Source: TC-15 sp034437275
GTDB taxonomy: Bacteria; Chloroflexota; Anaerolineae; Aggregatilineales; Aggregatilineaceae
Reading direction: 5' to 3'
DNA length: 64,000 bases
NCBI GenBank assembly: GCA_034437275.1
Contig: DAOTUD010000185.1
Coordinates: 1 to 64,000 of the forward strand
The position numbers were made by a program, and so were the translations under genes. Below are positions 1 to 8,830 of the stretch, one piece after another. The notes below the pieces were generated by a model. It worked only from the letters and a program-made list of their open reading frames with translations. It made no database searches and was not told where the DNA came from. The stretch's first letter is position 1; each line of letters starts with the position of its first letter.

Positions 1-1
1 G

Positions 2-535
2 GAAAGCTCGGACTACACCGACGCCACGTTGAAGATCTATCGCACGCTGCGCGCGGAGTTCGACAATGTCGGCATCGTGATCCAGTCCTACCTGTACCGC
101 AGCGAGGAGGACATGCAGGCGCTGGCCGATGAAGGCGCGTTCGTCCGGCTGTGCAAGGGGGCCTATAAAGAGCCGCCCGACCGGGCTTTCCCGGATAAGG
201 CCGATGTGGACGCCAATTTTGTGCACCTGGTCGAGCTGTTCCTGACCCCGGACGCCATCGCGAAGGGAGCCTACCTGGGCATCGGCACGCACGATGAAAA
301 GATGATCCAGGCCGCCAAAGCGCACGTCCAGAAGAACAACGTGCCCTACGACAACTTCGAGTTCCAGATGTTGTACGGCATCCGGGGCCGGCTGCAGGAG
401 CAGTTGCGCGACGACGGTTACCAGGTGCTGCTGTACGTACCCTACGGCACGCAGTGGTACCCGTACTTTATGCGGCGGTTGGCCGAGCGTCCGGCGAATG
501 TGTGGTTTATCCTGAGCAATTTCTTCCGGCGCTAA
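2..535 (+). CDS. Proline dehydrogenase, C-terminal part (5' end outside window)
   Basis: The reading frame is open from the left edge to the TAA at 533-535, so only the last 177 or so residues are present. Proline dehydrogenase oxidises proline to pyrroline-5-carboxylate with FAD in a beta/alpha barrel. Seen: RLCKGAYKEP, which matches the VRLVKGAYKEP strand of the family, FEFQMLYGIR, and the closing YVPYGTQWYPYFMRRLAERP block that holds the conserved C-terminal arginines contacting proline. The family usually runs about 300 residues in its monofunctional form, and nothing P5C-dehydrogenase-like follows, so this is the stand-alone enzyme. It is followed 18 bases later by the next gene in the same direction. 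Confidence 0.93.
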   Translation, partial: ESSDYTDATLKIYRTLRAEFDNVGIVIQSYLYRSEEDMQALADEGAFVRLCKGAYKEPPDRAFPDKADVDANFVHLVELFLTPDAIAKGAYLGIGTHDEKMIQAAKAHVQKNNVPYDNFEFQMLYGIRGRLQEQLRDDGYQVLLYVPYGTQWYPYFMRRLAERPANVWFILSNFFRR

Positions 536-553
536 GTGCGCAGCGAGGTGTGA

Positions 554-1807
554 ATGTCACTCCCTGATAACTTCCCGGTGCGGGCGGTGCTCAACCCGCG
601 CGCCCGTGAGATCGAAACCAGCCCCGGCGTGGACCGCGTGCTGCCCCCCGGTATTTCCCGGCTGGCGCGCAGCTTCCACCGCCAGATTCCCGGCTACCAG
701 ATCAGCCCGCTCAAGAGCCTGTCCAACCTGGCGGCCATGCTGGACCTGGGCGGCATCTGGGTCAAGGACGAGTCGGTGCGGCTGACGTTGAACTCGTTCA
801 AGGTGTTGGGCGGGTCGTTTGCTATCTACCGTTTCGTGAAGTCGAAGCTGGGGCTGGATCACCTGGAAATCCCGTTTTCTGAGCTGACCGCGCCGGAGAT
901 GCAGGACAGGCTCGGCGATATGACCTTCGCGGCGGCCACCGACGGCAATCATGGGCGCGGCATCGCGTGGGCGGCGGGTGCAATGGGCTATCGCTCGATC
1001 ATCTACGTCCACGAGCACACCAGCCAGGCGCGCATCAAGGCGATTGAGAGCAATGGGGCCGAGGTGCGCGTGATCAAGGGCACTTACGACGACGCGGTGC
1101 GCCAGGTGAACCAGGACGCGCAGCAACACGGCTGGCAGGTGATCTCGGACACCGCGTGGGAAGGCTACGAGGACATCCCGCGCTGGGTGATGCAGGGCTA
1201 CACCACGATGTTCTCCGAGACACAGGAACAACTCGCCGCTCAGGGCATCATCAAGCCGACGCATATCGTCGTACAGGCCGGGGTCGGGGCGCTGGCCGGG
1301 GCGACCATCGGCTACTATCACCGGCTGTTTGGGACCGAGCGCCCGGTGTCGGTGGTGGCCGAGCCGGACAAGGCGGCCTGCCTGTTCGAGTCGGCGCGGG
1401 CCGGCGACGGCGAGCCGCACAGCTTCGCGGGTGATCTGGACACCATGATGGCCGGGCTGGCCTGCGGCGAACCCAGCCCGCTGGCGTGGGACATCCTGTG
1501 GGACTGCGCCGACGCCTTTCTGTCCTGCCCGGAATACGTCGCGGCGAAGGGAATGCGCGTGTACGGCGTGCCGCTGCAAGGCGACCCGTTCATTGTGTCC
1601 GGCGAGTCCGGGGCGGTGACGCTCGGCGCGCTGATGTTCATCATGGAGCGCCCGGAACTGAGCGATCTCCGCGCGCAGTTGAAGCTGGACCACAATTCAC
1701 AGGTTTTGTTGATCAACTCGGAGGGCAACACCGATCCAAACCATTTTCGCCGCGTGGTGTGGGACGGCGTGCAGCAGGTGCCGCCCGCGTACAAGGAATA
1801 TCACTAA
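554..1807 (+). CDS. Diaminopropionate ammonia-lyase (PLP enzyme)
   Basis: This 417-residue fold-type II PLP enzyme matches diaminopropionate ammonia-lyase, which splits 2,3-diaminopropionate into pyruvate and two ammonia. Seen: HRQIPGYQISPL near residue 45, VKDESVRLTLNSFKVLGGSFA with the PLP lysine in SFKVLGG, ATDGNHGRGIAWAA, the phosphate-binding QAGVGALAG loop and a C-terminal INSEGNTD block. The length fits the family (about 400). The next gene starts one base after its stop, so the two are probably co-transcribed. A related threonine dehydratase is less likely because the NSFKVLGGSYA-type motif and the C-terminal NSEG block are diagnostic. Confidence 0.9.
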   Translation: MSLPDNFPVRAVLNPRAREIETSPGVDRVLPPGISRLARSFHRQIPGYQISPLKSLSNLAAMLDLGGIWVKDESVRLTLNSFKVLGGSFAIYRFVKSKLGLDHLEIPFSELTAPEMQDRLGDMTFAAATDGNHGRGIAWAAGAMGYRSIIYVHEHTSQARIKAIESNGAEVRVIKGTYDDAVRQVNQDAQQHGWQVISDTAWEGYEDIPRWVMQGYTTMFSETQEQLAAQGIIKPTHIVVQAGVGALAGATIGYYHRLFGTERPVSVVAEPDKAACLFESARAGDGEPHSFAGDLDTMMAGLACGEPSPLAWDILWDCADAFLSCPEYVAAKGMRVYGVPLQGDPFIVSGESGAVTLGALMFIMERPELSDLRAQLKLDHNSQVLLINSEGNTDPNHFRRVVWDGVQQVPPAYKEYH

Positions 1808-2380
1808 ATGCCATTCACGCTCGAAAGCGTCCATCTCGACGCGATCAAGGTCATCGTTCCCCGTGTCTTCCACGACCATCGCGGCTACTTCATGGAGTCC
1901 TATCGCCAGGATTCGTTTGCCGAGATGGGCATCCCGTATGATTTTCCGCAGGACAACCACTCGTATTCGGTGCAGCACGTGGTGCGCGGCCTGCACTTCC
2001 AGTGGGGCCCGGCCATGGCGAAGTTGATGCGCGTCACGGTCGGGGCGGTTTTCCTGGTGGCGGTCGACATCCGCAAAGGCTCGCCCACACTGGGCGAGTG
2101 GTTCGGCCTGGAAGTGTCGGCGGAAAACAAGCGCCAGATCTTCGCGCCGCCGGGGTTTGCCCGCGGGTTCTGCGTGCTGTCCGATGCGGCTGAGTTACAG
2201 TACAAATGCACCGCGATCTACAACCCCACCGGCGAGGGCGGCATTCGCTGGAATGACCCGGACATCGGGATCGAGTGGCCGGTCGCGGAGCCGATCCTGT
2301 CCGAGAAGGACGCCCACGCGCCGACTCTGGCCGAATGGCTGGCCACCGACGCTGCTGAAGCCTTGAGGTACCAGCGATGA
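1808..2380 (+). CDS. rfbC: dTDP-4-dehydrorhamnose 3,5-epimerase
   Basis: This 190-residue cupin matches RmlC/RfbC, which epimerises dTDP-4-keto-6-deoxyglucose at C3 and C5 on the way to dTDP-rhamnose. Seen: FHDHRGYFMESYRQDSF at the N-terminus, DNHSYS followed by the catalytic-histidine motif RGLHFQ, VDIRKGSPTLGEW, PPGFARGFCVLSD and EGGIRWNDPDIGIEWP. Length fits the family. The ATG follows the preceding stop directly, and the end overlaps the next gene by four bases (ATGA), giving a translationally coupled group. No rfbA, rfbB or rfbD is nearby, so its sugar partners must lie elsewhere. Confidence 0.93.
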   Translation: MPFTLESVHLDAIKVIVPRVFHDHRGYFMESYRQDSFAEMGIPYDFPQDNHSYSVQHVVRGLHFQWGPAMAKLMRVTVGAVFLVAVDIRKGSPTLGEWFGLEVSAENKRQIFAPPGFARGFCVLSDAAELQYKCTAIYNPTGEGGIRWNDPDIGIEWPVAEPILSEKDAHAPTLAEWLATDAAEALRYQR

Positions 2381-3492
2381 TGTTACCCGGCCACGCAACA
2401 CCGGACAGCACCGCGCGCTATGCTGAACGGTTCGGCCCGGAGACGGCAGCAGGCCATTTCCGCCGCACAGTCGACGAGCTGACCGTCTCGTCGATTGGGC
2501 TGGGGACCTACCTCGGCAAGCCGGACGGCGAGGCCGACGCCGCCTACCAGTCGGCGGTAGAACATGCACTTGTGCAGGGCTGCAACGTGATCGACACCGC
2601 TGTGCACTACCGCTACCAGCGCAGCGAGCAGGCGGTCGGCAGGGCGCTGGCGGCGGCGGTCGCGCGTGGGGATGTGCGCCGGGATGAGGTGGTGCTCGTC
2701 ACCAAAGGCGGTTTTGTGCCGTTTGAGGGGGAACGTCCACCGGAACCGCGCAAGTGGATTTATCGGGAGTTCATCGAGTCCGGGCTGGCACACGCCAACG
2801 ATTTCGCCGCCAACTACCAGCACTGCCTGGCCCCGGATTTTCTCGACGCCATGATCGCGACCAGCCGCCGCAACCTGGGCGTGGAAACGCTCGATATTTA
2901 CCTGCTGCACACGCCCGAAACCCAGCGCATCAGCAACACGCATACGACCTTCCGTCGCCGGATGCTGGACGCCTTCGAGACGATGGAGGCCGCCGCCGAG
3001 CGCGGCGCGATCGGGGCCTACGGCGTCTCGACGTGGAGTGCGCTGCGCAGCCCGCCCGATGCGCCGGACTACCTCACGCTGACCGAACTGGTCGGCCTGG
3101 CGTTCCAGGTCGCCGGGGACGACAACCATTTCCGCTATGTGCAACTGCCGTATAACCTGATGATGACCGAGGCGTTCGCGCTGGTCAACCAGCAGGTGGG
3201 CGACCAGTTCATGAGCGCCATCACAGCCGCCGCCGAACTGGAACTGAGCGTGATGTCGGTGGCCACACTGAAACAAGGACTGCTCGCCAGCCCGTTTATG
3301 GCCGATCTGTCGCCCTATTTCCCGGCGATTGACGACGACACCCAGCGCGCGATCCAGTTTGCACGCTCCACGCCGGGCATTACCTGTGCGCTGGTCGGCA
3401 TGGGGGACGTGCAGCACGTCGCGGAAAACATGGCGCTGGCCCGCATCCCGCCGACGGACCCCAGCGTTATCCGGCGTATGTTCTCCGAATAA
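2377..3492 (+). CDS. Aldo/keto reductase family oxidoreductase
   Basis: This 371-residue protein belongs to the NADPH-dependent aldo/keto reductases. Seen: SSIGLGTYLG near the N-terminus, NVIDTAVHYRYQRSEQAVGRAL carrying the catalytic Asp and Tyr, a Lys in LVTKGGF, IYLLHTPE, and GAYGVSTW; the end holds GITCALVGMGDVQHVAEN, the usual cofactor-binding C-terminal segment. It is slightly longer than the usual 310-330 residues because of an insert around residues 105-135. The start overlaps the rfbC stop (ATGA), so the pair is coupled. Substrate unknown; a role in sugar or aldehyde reduction is only inferred from the neighbour. Confidence 0.85.
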   Translation: MMLPGHATPDSTARYAERFGPETAAGHFRRTVDELTVSSIGLGTYLGKPDGEADAAYQSAVEHALVQGCNVIDTAVHYRYQRSEQAVGRALAAAVARGDVRRDEVVLVTKGGFVPFEGERPPEPRKWIYREFIESGLAHANDFAANYQHCLAPDFLDAMIATSRRNLGVETLDIYLLHTPETQRISNTHTTFRRRMLDAFETMEAAAERGAIGAYGVSTWSALRSPPDAPDYLTLTELVGLAFQVAGDDNHFRYVQLPYNLMMTEAFALVNQQVGDQFMSAITAAAELELSVMSVATLKQGLLASPFMADLSPYFPAIDDDTQRAIQFARSTPGITCALVGMGDVQHVAENMALARIPPTDPSVIRRMFSE

Positions 3493-3527
3493 GCCGTCAA
3501 CCCGGTACCTTATACCACCAACACACA

Positions 3528-3558
3528 AACGAGGGCAGCCCTGTCAGGTGCCCTCGTT
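3528..3558 (+). terminator. Intrinsic terminator after the aldo/keto reductase
   Basis: A perfect 10-base stem, AACGAGGGCA (3528-3537) with TGCCCTCGTT (3549-3558), encloses an 11-base loop and is followed by TCGTTGTCTT. It ends the plus-strand operon and sits between convergent genes. Confidence 0.75.
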
Positions 3559-3610
3559 CGTTGTCTTGAGCGCGTGTCCAGCGCGCGCCGGTTTGCGCCA
3601 GTTGTGGCGG

Positions 3611-4600
3611 CTACTGCTGCGACATGAGCAGCTGCATATACTGCGCGCGCTCGAAGCCGAAAGCGTCGGCCACGTTCTTCTGGCTGAGCTTGCCCCGGAA
3701 GTCGTCCAGCGTGTCGTAGTCTTTTTCCTCCATCCAGCTTTGCAGTTCGAGCAGCATGGTTGAGACGTACGGCAGGCTGTTCTCCAGCAGCGCGGAGGCG
3801 ACCTGCACCACCGATGCCCCGGCCAGCAGCGCCTTGGCGATGTCTTTGCCGGTGTGCACGCCGGTGTTCAGCGCCAGGTCGACGTCGGTCCGGCCATACA
3901 ACAGCGCGGTCCAGCGCAGCGGCAGCTTCATCTCTTGCGGCGAGCTGTAGACCATCTCGTTGACCAGTTCTTCGGTGTCCGGGTCGATATCCGGCTGCAG
4001 GAAGCGGTTGAACATCACGACGCCTTTGGCCTCGCGTTCTTCAAGAGCCTTCACCACGTGCGCCACCGACGTGTAGTAGGGGCTGAGCTTGACCGCGACC
4101 GGGATCGAAATGGCGGAGGTCACACTTTCCACAACTTCACACAGGTTTTGGACGATCTCGCGGCCCGGCTGGTCGGGATCGGCAGCGACGTAATAGTAGT
4201 TGACCTCCAGCCCGGCGATGCCCGCTTCTTCAAGCTGCTTGGCATACTCGACCCAGGTGCCGGGGTTAATGCAGTTCAGGCTGGCGAAGATCGGCATATC
4301 GACGGCGCGCACCGACTTTTCTACCCACATCAGGTGCTCGCGCGGGCCGCCCGATTCCATCGGGGGATAGAACGAGGACTGAATTTCGGGCGAGATATTG
4401 GCCGCACGTTCCATGAACTCAGCCATGGTCATATCATCGTGCTGAATTTGCTCTTCGAAGAGCGATCGGATCACCAAGCCTCCGGCCCCTACTTCTTCGG
4501 CCTTCTTAATCTTGTCGACGTAATTCGAAATCGAACTGGCAGCCACAATCAAGGGGTTCTTAAGCGGAATTCCCATATAGGTGGTAGAGAGATCAGCCAT
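3611..4600 (-). CDS. Dihydroorotate-dehydrogenase-like flavoprotein
   Basis: The protein (329 residues from the ATG at 4600) is a FMN beta/alpha barrel of the dihydroorotate dehydrogenase-like family. Seen: YMGIPLKNPLIVAASS at the start, GAGGLVIRSLFEEQI, PIFASLNCINPGTW, LEVNYYYVAADP, IPVAVKLSPYY and the phosphate-site segment GKDIAKALLAGASVVQVASALL. The start at 4600 is chosen because AAAGGAG stands six bases upstream; 13 upstream codons in frame have no such site. True PyrD enzymes keep a stricter N-x-S/C active-site loop, so pyrimidine synthesis is not certain. Such proteins often accompany pyruvate:ferredoxin oxidoreductase in anaerobes, and one is encoded about 19 kb away here. Confidence 0.85.
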   Translation of the reverse strand: MADLSTTYMGIPLKNPLIVAASSISNYVDKIKKAEEVGAGGLVIRSLFEEQIQHDDMTMAEFMERAANISPEIQSSFYPPMESGGPREHLMWVEKSVRAVDMPIFASLNCINPGTWVEYAKQLEEAGIAGLEVNYYYVAADPDQPGREIVQNLCEVVESVTSAISIPVAVKLSPYYTSVAHVVKALEEREAKGVVMFNRFLQPDIDPDTEELVNEMVYSSPQEMKLPLRWTALLYGRTDVDLALNTGVHTGKDIAKALLAGASVVQVASALLENSLPYVSTMLLELQSWMEEKDYDTLDDFRGKLSQKNVADAFGFERAQYMQLLMSQQ

Positions 4601-4619
4601 TTTTGCTCCTTTAAAATCG

Positions 4620-4632
4620 GTGTTAATAACAC
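4620..4632. promoter_or_regulatory. 13-base palindrome in the 5' leader of the dihydroorotate-dehydrogenase-like gene
   Basis: GTGTTAATAACAC is a perfect palindrome around a central A, just upstream of the AAAGGAG site of the gene starting at 4600. It could be an operator, but it is AT-rich and short and may be chance. Confidence 0.3.
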
Positions 4633-4757
4633 AATGCAACTATACCGTGATCGTGCCGCCCCGGTCAGTGACAAAACTAGTCGCCTGATGTGAGGATAGG
4701 CACGATCCTGAGTATTTTTATGTTAACAAAGCCCAGAACCTGACAAACGCTAGCACC

Positions 4758-5759
4758 TCACTTGGCCTGCCAACGCGGCAGCTCGCACAGGATGCAGGCC
4801 GAAGCCTCCTCTGCGCCCGGCGCGGCCCAGGCCCGCCCGCCGACCGGCTGGCTGTAGGCGTGCAGGGTCGAGACTATGCGCTCCACCGGGCGCATCGGCT
4901 GGAAACGCTCCGGGTCGGACAGGGCCAGCGGCTCGATGCGCTCCTCGACGCGCAAATCGCGCTCGGTGCTGCGATAGCAGATCGCGACGCGCACGCGCGT
5001 GCCGTCCTCCGTCTGGTCTTGCAGCGTGATCGCGCTTTCGGTGGCGATGCCTTGCAGCAGCCCGTTGAGGGTGCGCTTCACCACGTCCCGCAGCCCATCA
5101 TAACAATACACGCTGTCCGCCGACAACTCGTTGTGAATGGCGAGCCGGTGGGTTTCGATGCGGCGGTCGATGAAGTCGTGTTCTGAAAAATCGAACAGTT
5201 CGTTGAGGTGGTGCGGCAGCGGGGCCGCGCTGGCCGGCAGCAGGACCTCGGCGCGCACGCCTTCGAGCATCTGCTGGACAAATTCGGCGTTGTTCAGGAT
5301 GCTGCCCACCTCGCGCACCTGTAAATCGGTGAGGGGGCCGGTGATGCCCCGGAACACATGCCGCCCCAACCGCACCAGCCGGTCGGTTGCGTCCAGCACA
5401 TGCTGGTCCATCAGGGCGTTAAGCTGCGGCTGGACACAGCGCGACAGGTGCGCCGCCAGCGCTATGTCGGGATCGGCATCGTCAGCGACAGGTCGCAGCC
5501 GCAGGATGATGCCGTTGTGAAAGGGCAGATAGGGCGGCCAGTATTCTGGCGCGACGTGCTGCCCGGCGACGGCATCCCAGACATGGCGCAGCCCAGCCTG
5601 GGCCTGGTGGGCAGCGTACTGCGTGACCAACGTTTCCCACGTTTCGCCCTCTAACTGCGCGCCCGCCAGCGGGGAAGTGGCGATATCGCCAAGCTGGCGG
5701 TGGACCGTTCCCACTGCGTCGAACCCGATGAATAGTTCGTTAAACGTCTGAATCCACAT
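4758..5759 (-). CDS. Degenerate histidine-kinase-like protein
   Basis: This 333-residue soluble protein is not a standard family member, but its layout follows a sensor kinase. Residues 1-110 look like a sensor segment, 130-170 (LVRLGRHVFRGITGPLTDLQ) occupy the place of the phospho-acceptor helix pair, YDGLRDVVKRTLNGLLQG resembles an N-box helix, and the end (VERIVSTLHAYSQPVGGRAW then CILCELPRW) resembles the last helix and strands of a HATPase domain (IVEAHGGRIW...F.LPR). The Asn of the N box and the DxGxG and GxGLG nucleotide loops are not recognisable, so ATP binding looks lost. It starts 16 bases after the neighbouring kinase-like gene in the same direction, so the two are probably co-expressed. 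Confidence 0.6.
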   Translation of the reverse strand: MWIQTFNELFIGFDAVGTVHRQLGDIATSPLAGAQLEGETWETLVTQYAAHQAQAGLRHVWDAVAGQHVAPEYWPPYLPFHNGIILRLRPVADDADPDIALAAHLSRCVQPQLNALMDQHVLDATDRLVRLGRHVFRGITGPLTDLQVREVGSILNNAEFVQQMLEGVRAEVLLPASAAPLPHHLNELFDFSEHDFIDRRIETHRLAIHNELSADSVYCYDGLRDVVKRTLNGLLQGIATESAITLQDQTEDGTRVRVAICYRSTERDLRVEERIEPLALSDPERFQPMRPVERIVSTLHAYSQPVGGRAWAAPGAEEASACILCELPRWQAK

Positions 5760-5775
5760 ACCTCGCGTGATCTTT

Positions 5776-6894
5776 CTAGGATGAATGCCACTGTAAAAGC
5801 TTGAAGCTGAACGTCGTCCCGACGCCTTCCTCGCTGGTGAACCACACGCGCCCGCCCATCGCTTCCACCTCGACCTTGACCAGGTAGAGGCTCAGCCCAT
5901 AGCCGAACTCGGCGATGACCTGCGGCTGGCGCGCCCGCTGGAAGGGTTCGAACACGCGCCCCTGCTCTTTTTCGCGGATGCCATAGCCTTCGTCCACGAC
6001 ATCCACCTGCACGCTGTGGATTTTGCCGGATGCCTTCGCGCGCAGCGTGACCGGCGTGTCGGGGGCGCTGTACATGATGCTGTTGCTCAACATGTTGCGA
6101 AAGGCATACGTCAAATGCTGCTTGGACGCGGACACCACGAGATCATCAGGAATGTCGGTGCGAATCCGGTCGCGATAATCAACGTCCGGGTCCGGGGCTT
6201 CGACCAGCGGCGTTTCGGTGATGTCTTCGAGCAGGTCCTCCACGAAGCCGGCCAGTTCGATCGGCTTGCGATTGGCCTGCACAATCCCCGATAGCTGGCC
6301 GGTGCGGATCACTTCCAGCCGGTGCAGCAGGTTGATCAGCAATTCCAGGCGGTACATGTGCACCGCCATGATGTCGGCGAAGCCGCCCACCTGCCGCGCC
6401 AGTTTTTCGGCGGAAGTGTCGGCACCGGCTTTTTTCAACACCTGCTGGATCATCTCGGCGTGGCCGCGCGTGCTGGTGATCGACATGCTGGCCTCGGACC
6501 GGAAGGTGCTCATCAACTCGGTCAGCGCCGACCAGTCGGGGTGCTCCAGGGTGATCATGGTGTAGACGGCTCCCCCTGGCCCATAGATCGCGGTCGCCCA
6601 GCAGGGTGTATACGCGCCCGCCAGGAACGTGTGGAACCGCACGGGGGCGGCCTGGCGCAGCGCTTTGGTGCGGATGTCATCGGCGGCAGGGCCTTCGGGG
6701 CGCGCGGCATCCAGCAGCATGGCTGCGGCGCGCCAGCCTTCGGCCCGCACCAGGACGAGATTGGCCCCGAGGATCGTCCGGGCGGCTACGTTATCGAGCA
6801 CCAGGCGATCTTCGGAATCGAAGATTAAGATCCCCTGGCCCAATCCATCAATTACGGCACGAAAATCCAGGCTGTCTGATAAAGATTTTGACAT
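5776..6894 (-). CDS. PAS-containing histidine-kinase homologue lacking the phospho-acceptor His
   Basis: The protein (372 residues) starts at 6894, where GGGAGG stands six bases ahead of the ATG. A PAS-like domain (VIDGLGQGILIFDSEDRLVLDN) fills the first 110 residues. A HisKA-like helix pair follows, but where a kinase has F..xxSHELRTPL this one reads FRSEASMSITSTRGHAEMI, with no histidine in the H box. The HATPase domain is complete: N box HLTYAFRNMLSNSIMYS, G1 box DEGYGI, F box FEPFQR, G2 box GYGLSLYLVKVEVEAMGG and a closing VGTTFSFKL. It may bind ATP yet not autophosphorylate in the usual way. A near-consensus promoter lies just upstream and the degenerate partner follows 16 bases downstream. 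Confidence 0.8.
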   Translation of the reverse strand: MSKSLSDSLDFRAVIDGLGQGILIFDSEDRLVLDNVAARTILGANLVLVRAEGWRAAAMLLDAARPEGPAADDIRTKALRQAAPVRFHTFLAGAYTPCWATAIYGPGGAVYTMITLEHPDWSALTELMSTFRSEASMSITSTRGHAEMIQQVLKKAGADTSAEKLARQVGGFADIMAVHMYRLELLINLLHRLEVIRTGQLSGIVQANRKPIELAGFVEDLLEDITETPLVEAPDPDVDYRDRIRTDIPDDLVVSASKQHLTYAFRNMLSNSIMYSAPDTPVTLRAKASGKIHSVQVDVVDEGYGIREKEQGRVFEPFQRARQPQVIAEFGYGLSLYLVKVEVEAMGGRVWFTSEEGVGTTFSFKLLQWHSS

Positions 6895-6918
6895 GATACC
6901 TCCCAACGATTACGTATA

Positions 6919-6946
6919 ATTATCGTCAGCCTGGGCGGTTTGTCCA
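6919..6946 (-). promoter_or_regulatory. Putative promoter of the kinase-like pair
   Basis: On the minus strand TGGACA (6946-6941), a 16-base spacer and GATAAT (6924-6919) precede the ATG at 6894, giving a leader of under 20 bases. Confidence 0.45.
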
Positions 6947-6961
6947 GTTTCGCCGAATCAT

Positions 6962-7006
6962 GCAGGACGAGCGTCTCCGCGCCGCCGTGCCCGAGGCTCG
7001 TCCTGC
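6962..7006. repeat. 11-base inverted repeat downstream of the ABC-F gene
   Basis: GCAGGACGAGC (6962-6972) pairs perfectly with GCTCGTCCTGC (6996-7006) across a 23-base loop, 20 bases beyond the ABC-F stop. No T-run follows on either strand, so it may protect the 3' end or terminate inefficiently rather than be a classical terminator. Confidence 0.5.
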
Positions 7007-7025
7007 CGGCCTTACGGACCGGATG

Positions 7026-8681
7026 TCAGCCAAACATCGGATCGCGGATGTCTTCTGTGAGCTGTCCATCGGCGATATGCCACACGGTATGGGCAAACCG
7101 GTCGACGAAGTAGCGATCATGCACCACCGCCAGCACACTACCCTGGAAGGCGGCCAACGCCTGCTCGAACTTCTCCCGCGAGGGCACGTCCAGGTGGTTG
7201 ATTGGCTCGTCCAGCACCAGCAGGTTTGCGCCACGCGCCACCAGCACCGCCAGCATCAACCGCGCGCGCTCCCCGTAGCTGAGCGTGTTCACCGGGATGA
7301 ACACGTCATCCCCCGCAAACAGGAAGTAGTGCAGAAAGGACCGCGCGTCGGTTTCATTGAGCGCGACCGTATCCTGGATGATGGTCAGCGCGTCGCGGTG
7401 CGGCTCCAGGATTTCCTGCTCCTGCGCCAGATACCCGATCTGCACGCTGGCCCCGATGCGCACCTGCCCGTCCAGCGGGGCCAGCGTGCCCACGATGGTC
7501 TTGAGCAGCGTGCTTTTGCCGTGCCCGTTCGGCCCCAGCACCGCCACCCGTTCGCCTGCGCGCAGCATCAGGTTGACGCCGCGCAGCAGCGGGTCGCCGG
7601 CAGCGTAGCCAATCGCCAGATTTTCGAGCGTCACCACGTCCTGGCCTGTCGTTGGCAGCTCGCCAAAATCGAGCTTGAGCTGCCAGGAGGGCTGTGGCTT
7701 CTCGACGCGGTCGTCGGATGCGAGGTAGCGCTGCAGCCGGGTTTCTTTGGCTTTGGCGCGTTTGGCGACCTTTTTGGCGTAGCGGCGCTGCTGGTCGTTT
7801 TGGGTGGCGTTTTCCTTGCGGACCGCGCGCGCCATCGTCTGGCGCATGTCGGCCTGCAGCCGCGCGATCTCGGCCTGCTGGTCGCGCCACTGCGCCCAAT
7901 GCGTGTCCAGTTCGGACTGGACCGCACGCGCATAGTCGCTGTAGTTCCCGCTGTATAGGCGGGCGGTGTGCGTGTGCTCATCCAGCGCGATGACACGGTT
8001 CGCCGTCTCGTCGAGGAAGGTCCGGTCGTGCGAGACGACCAGCACCCCGCCGGGAAACCGGCGCAGCCAGCCTTCCAGCCACTCAAGCGCGGTCACGTCA
8101 AGGTGGTTGGTCGGCTCGTCCAGGATCAACAGGTGCGGATCGTTGACCAGCAGCGCGGCCAACCCCAGCCGGGTCTTCTGCCCGCCGGACAACGTGCCGA
8201 CCGGCGCATCGAGCGCCAGGTGATCGAGCGCCAGCCCGGCCAGCACACGCGCCCCGGCCCCGCGCTCCACCTGCCGGCTGAGTCGTTCCAGCCGGGCCAG
8301 CGCAGCATCATAGACATCCGTCAGGCGGGCAAGTTCCCCGTCGCTGGCGTCTGCCATCGCCACCGCCAGCCGTTCGAGTTCGGCCTCGGTGTCGCGCAGC
8401 GCGACCGCATCCGGATACAGCACATCCTGGATCGGCGTGTCGTCCGGCACGTCCAACCCCTGCGGCAGGTACCCTACGCGCAGATCGGGCGGCGACACCT
8501 GCACGCTGCCGGCATCGGCGGGCATGACTCCCATGATGATCTTGAGCAGGGTGGTTTTCCCGCAGCCATTGGGGCCGATAAGGGCCGCGCGTTCGCCGGC
8601 GTTGACGGTAAAGGTAATATTTTGCAGCACGGGAGCATCCGCACCGGGAAAGCGCTTGGAGAGATTAGAGACAACTAACAT
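7026..8681 (-). CDS. ABC-F family ATPase (ribosome-associated, possible antibiotic resistance type)
   Basis: Two ABC cassettes are joined by a charged linker with no membrane segment, the mark of ABC-F proteins that bind the ribosomal E site. Cassette 1: Walker A GPNGCGKTT, signature LSGGQKTRLGL, Walker B LLILDEPTNHLD. Linker with KKVAKRAKAKETRLQRYL around residues 290-330. Cassette 2: Walker A GPNGHGKST, signature LSYGERARLML, Walker B LLVLDEPINHLD. Length 551. The start is the ATG at 8681, with AAAGGA ten bases upstream; 13 upstream in-frame codons lie in the leader. Second cassettes with LSYGERA and DEPINHLD recall the protective ABC-F group more than the housekeeping EttA group, and the attenuator-like leader supports drug-inducible expression, but the drug class cannot be read from the sequence. 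Confidence 0.88.
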   Translation of the reverse strand: MLVVSNLSKRFPGADAPVLQNITFTVNAGERAALIGPNGCGKTTLLKIIMGVMPADAGSVQVSPPDLRVGYLPQGLDVPDDTPIQDVLYPDAVALRDTEAELERLAVAMADASDGELARLTDVYDAALARLERLSRQVERGAGARVLAGLALDHLALDAPVGTLSGGQKTRLGLAALLVNDPHLLILDEPTNHLDVTALEWLEGWLRRFPGGVLVVSHDRTFLDETANRVIALDEHTHTARLYSGNYSDYARAVQSELDTHWAQWRDQQAEIARLQADMRQTMARAVRKENATQNDQQRRYAKKVAKRAKAKETRLQRYLASDDRVEKPQPSWQLKLDFGELPTTGQDVVTLENLAIGYAAGDPLLRGVNLMLRAGERVAVLGPNGHGKSTLLKTIVGTLAPLDGQVRIGASVQIGYLAQEQEILEPHRDALTIIQDTVALNETDARSFLHYFLFAGDDVFIPVNTLSYGERARLMLAVLVARGANLLVLDEPINHLDVPSREKFEQALAAFQGSVLAVVHDRYFVDRFAHTVWHIADGQLTEDIRDPMFG

Positions 8682-8731
8682 CAGGAAAGGTCCTTTCACA
8701 GCCAGCCACAGCATCCACACAGAATCAAAAA

Positions 8732-8759
8732 GCGTCGCCGGGAACAGCCCGCGCGGCGC
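8732..8759 (-). terminator. Intrinsic terminator inside the ABC-F leader (attenuator)
   Basis: Read on the minus strand, GCGCCGCGCGGG pairs with CCCGGCGACGC around the loop CTGTT (one bulged G, one C-A mismatch) and is followed by five T (8731-8727). It stands about 50 bases before the ABC-F start codon and downstream of the promoter, so it must be bypassed for the gene to be expressed. Confidence 0.65.
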
Positions 8760-8830
8760 AGATCATGCAGGATTCACTTGGCCAGCATCAATGCAACATG
8801 GCAACACACGCAGCAGTTCCCCTACCAGGG

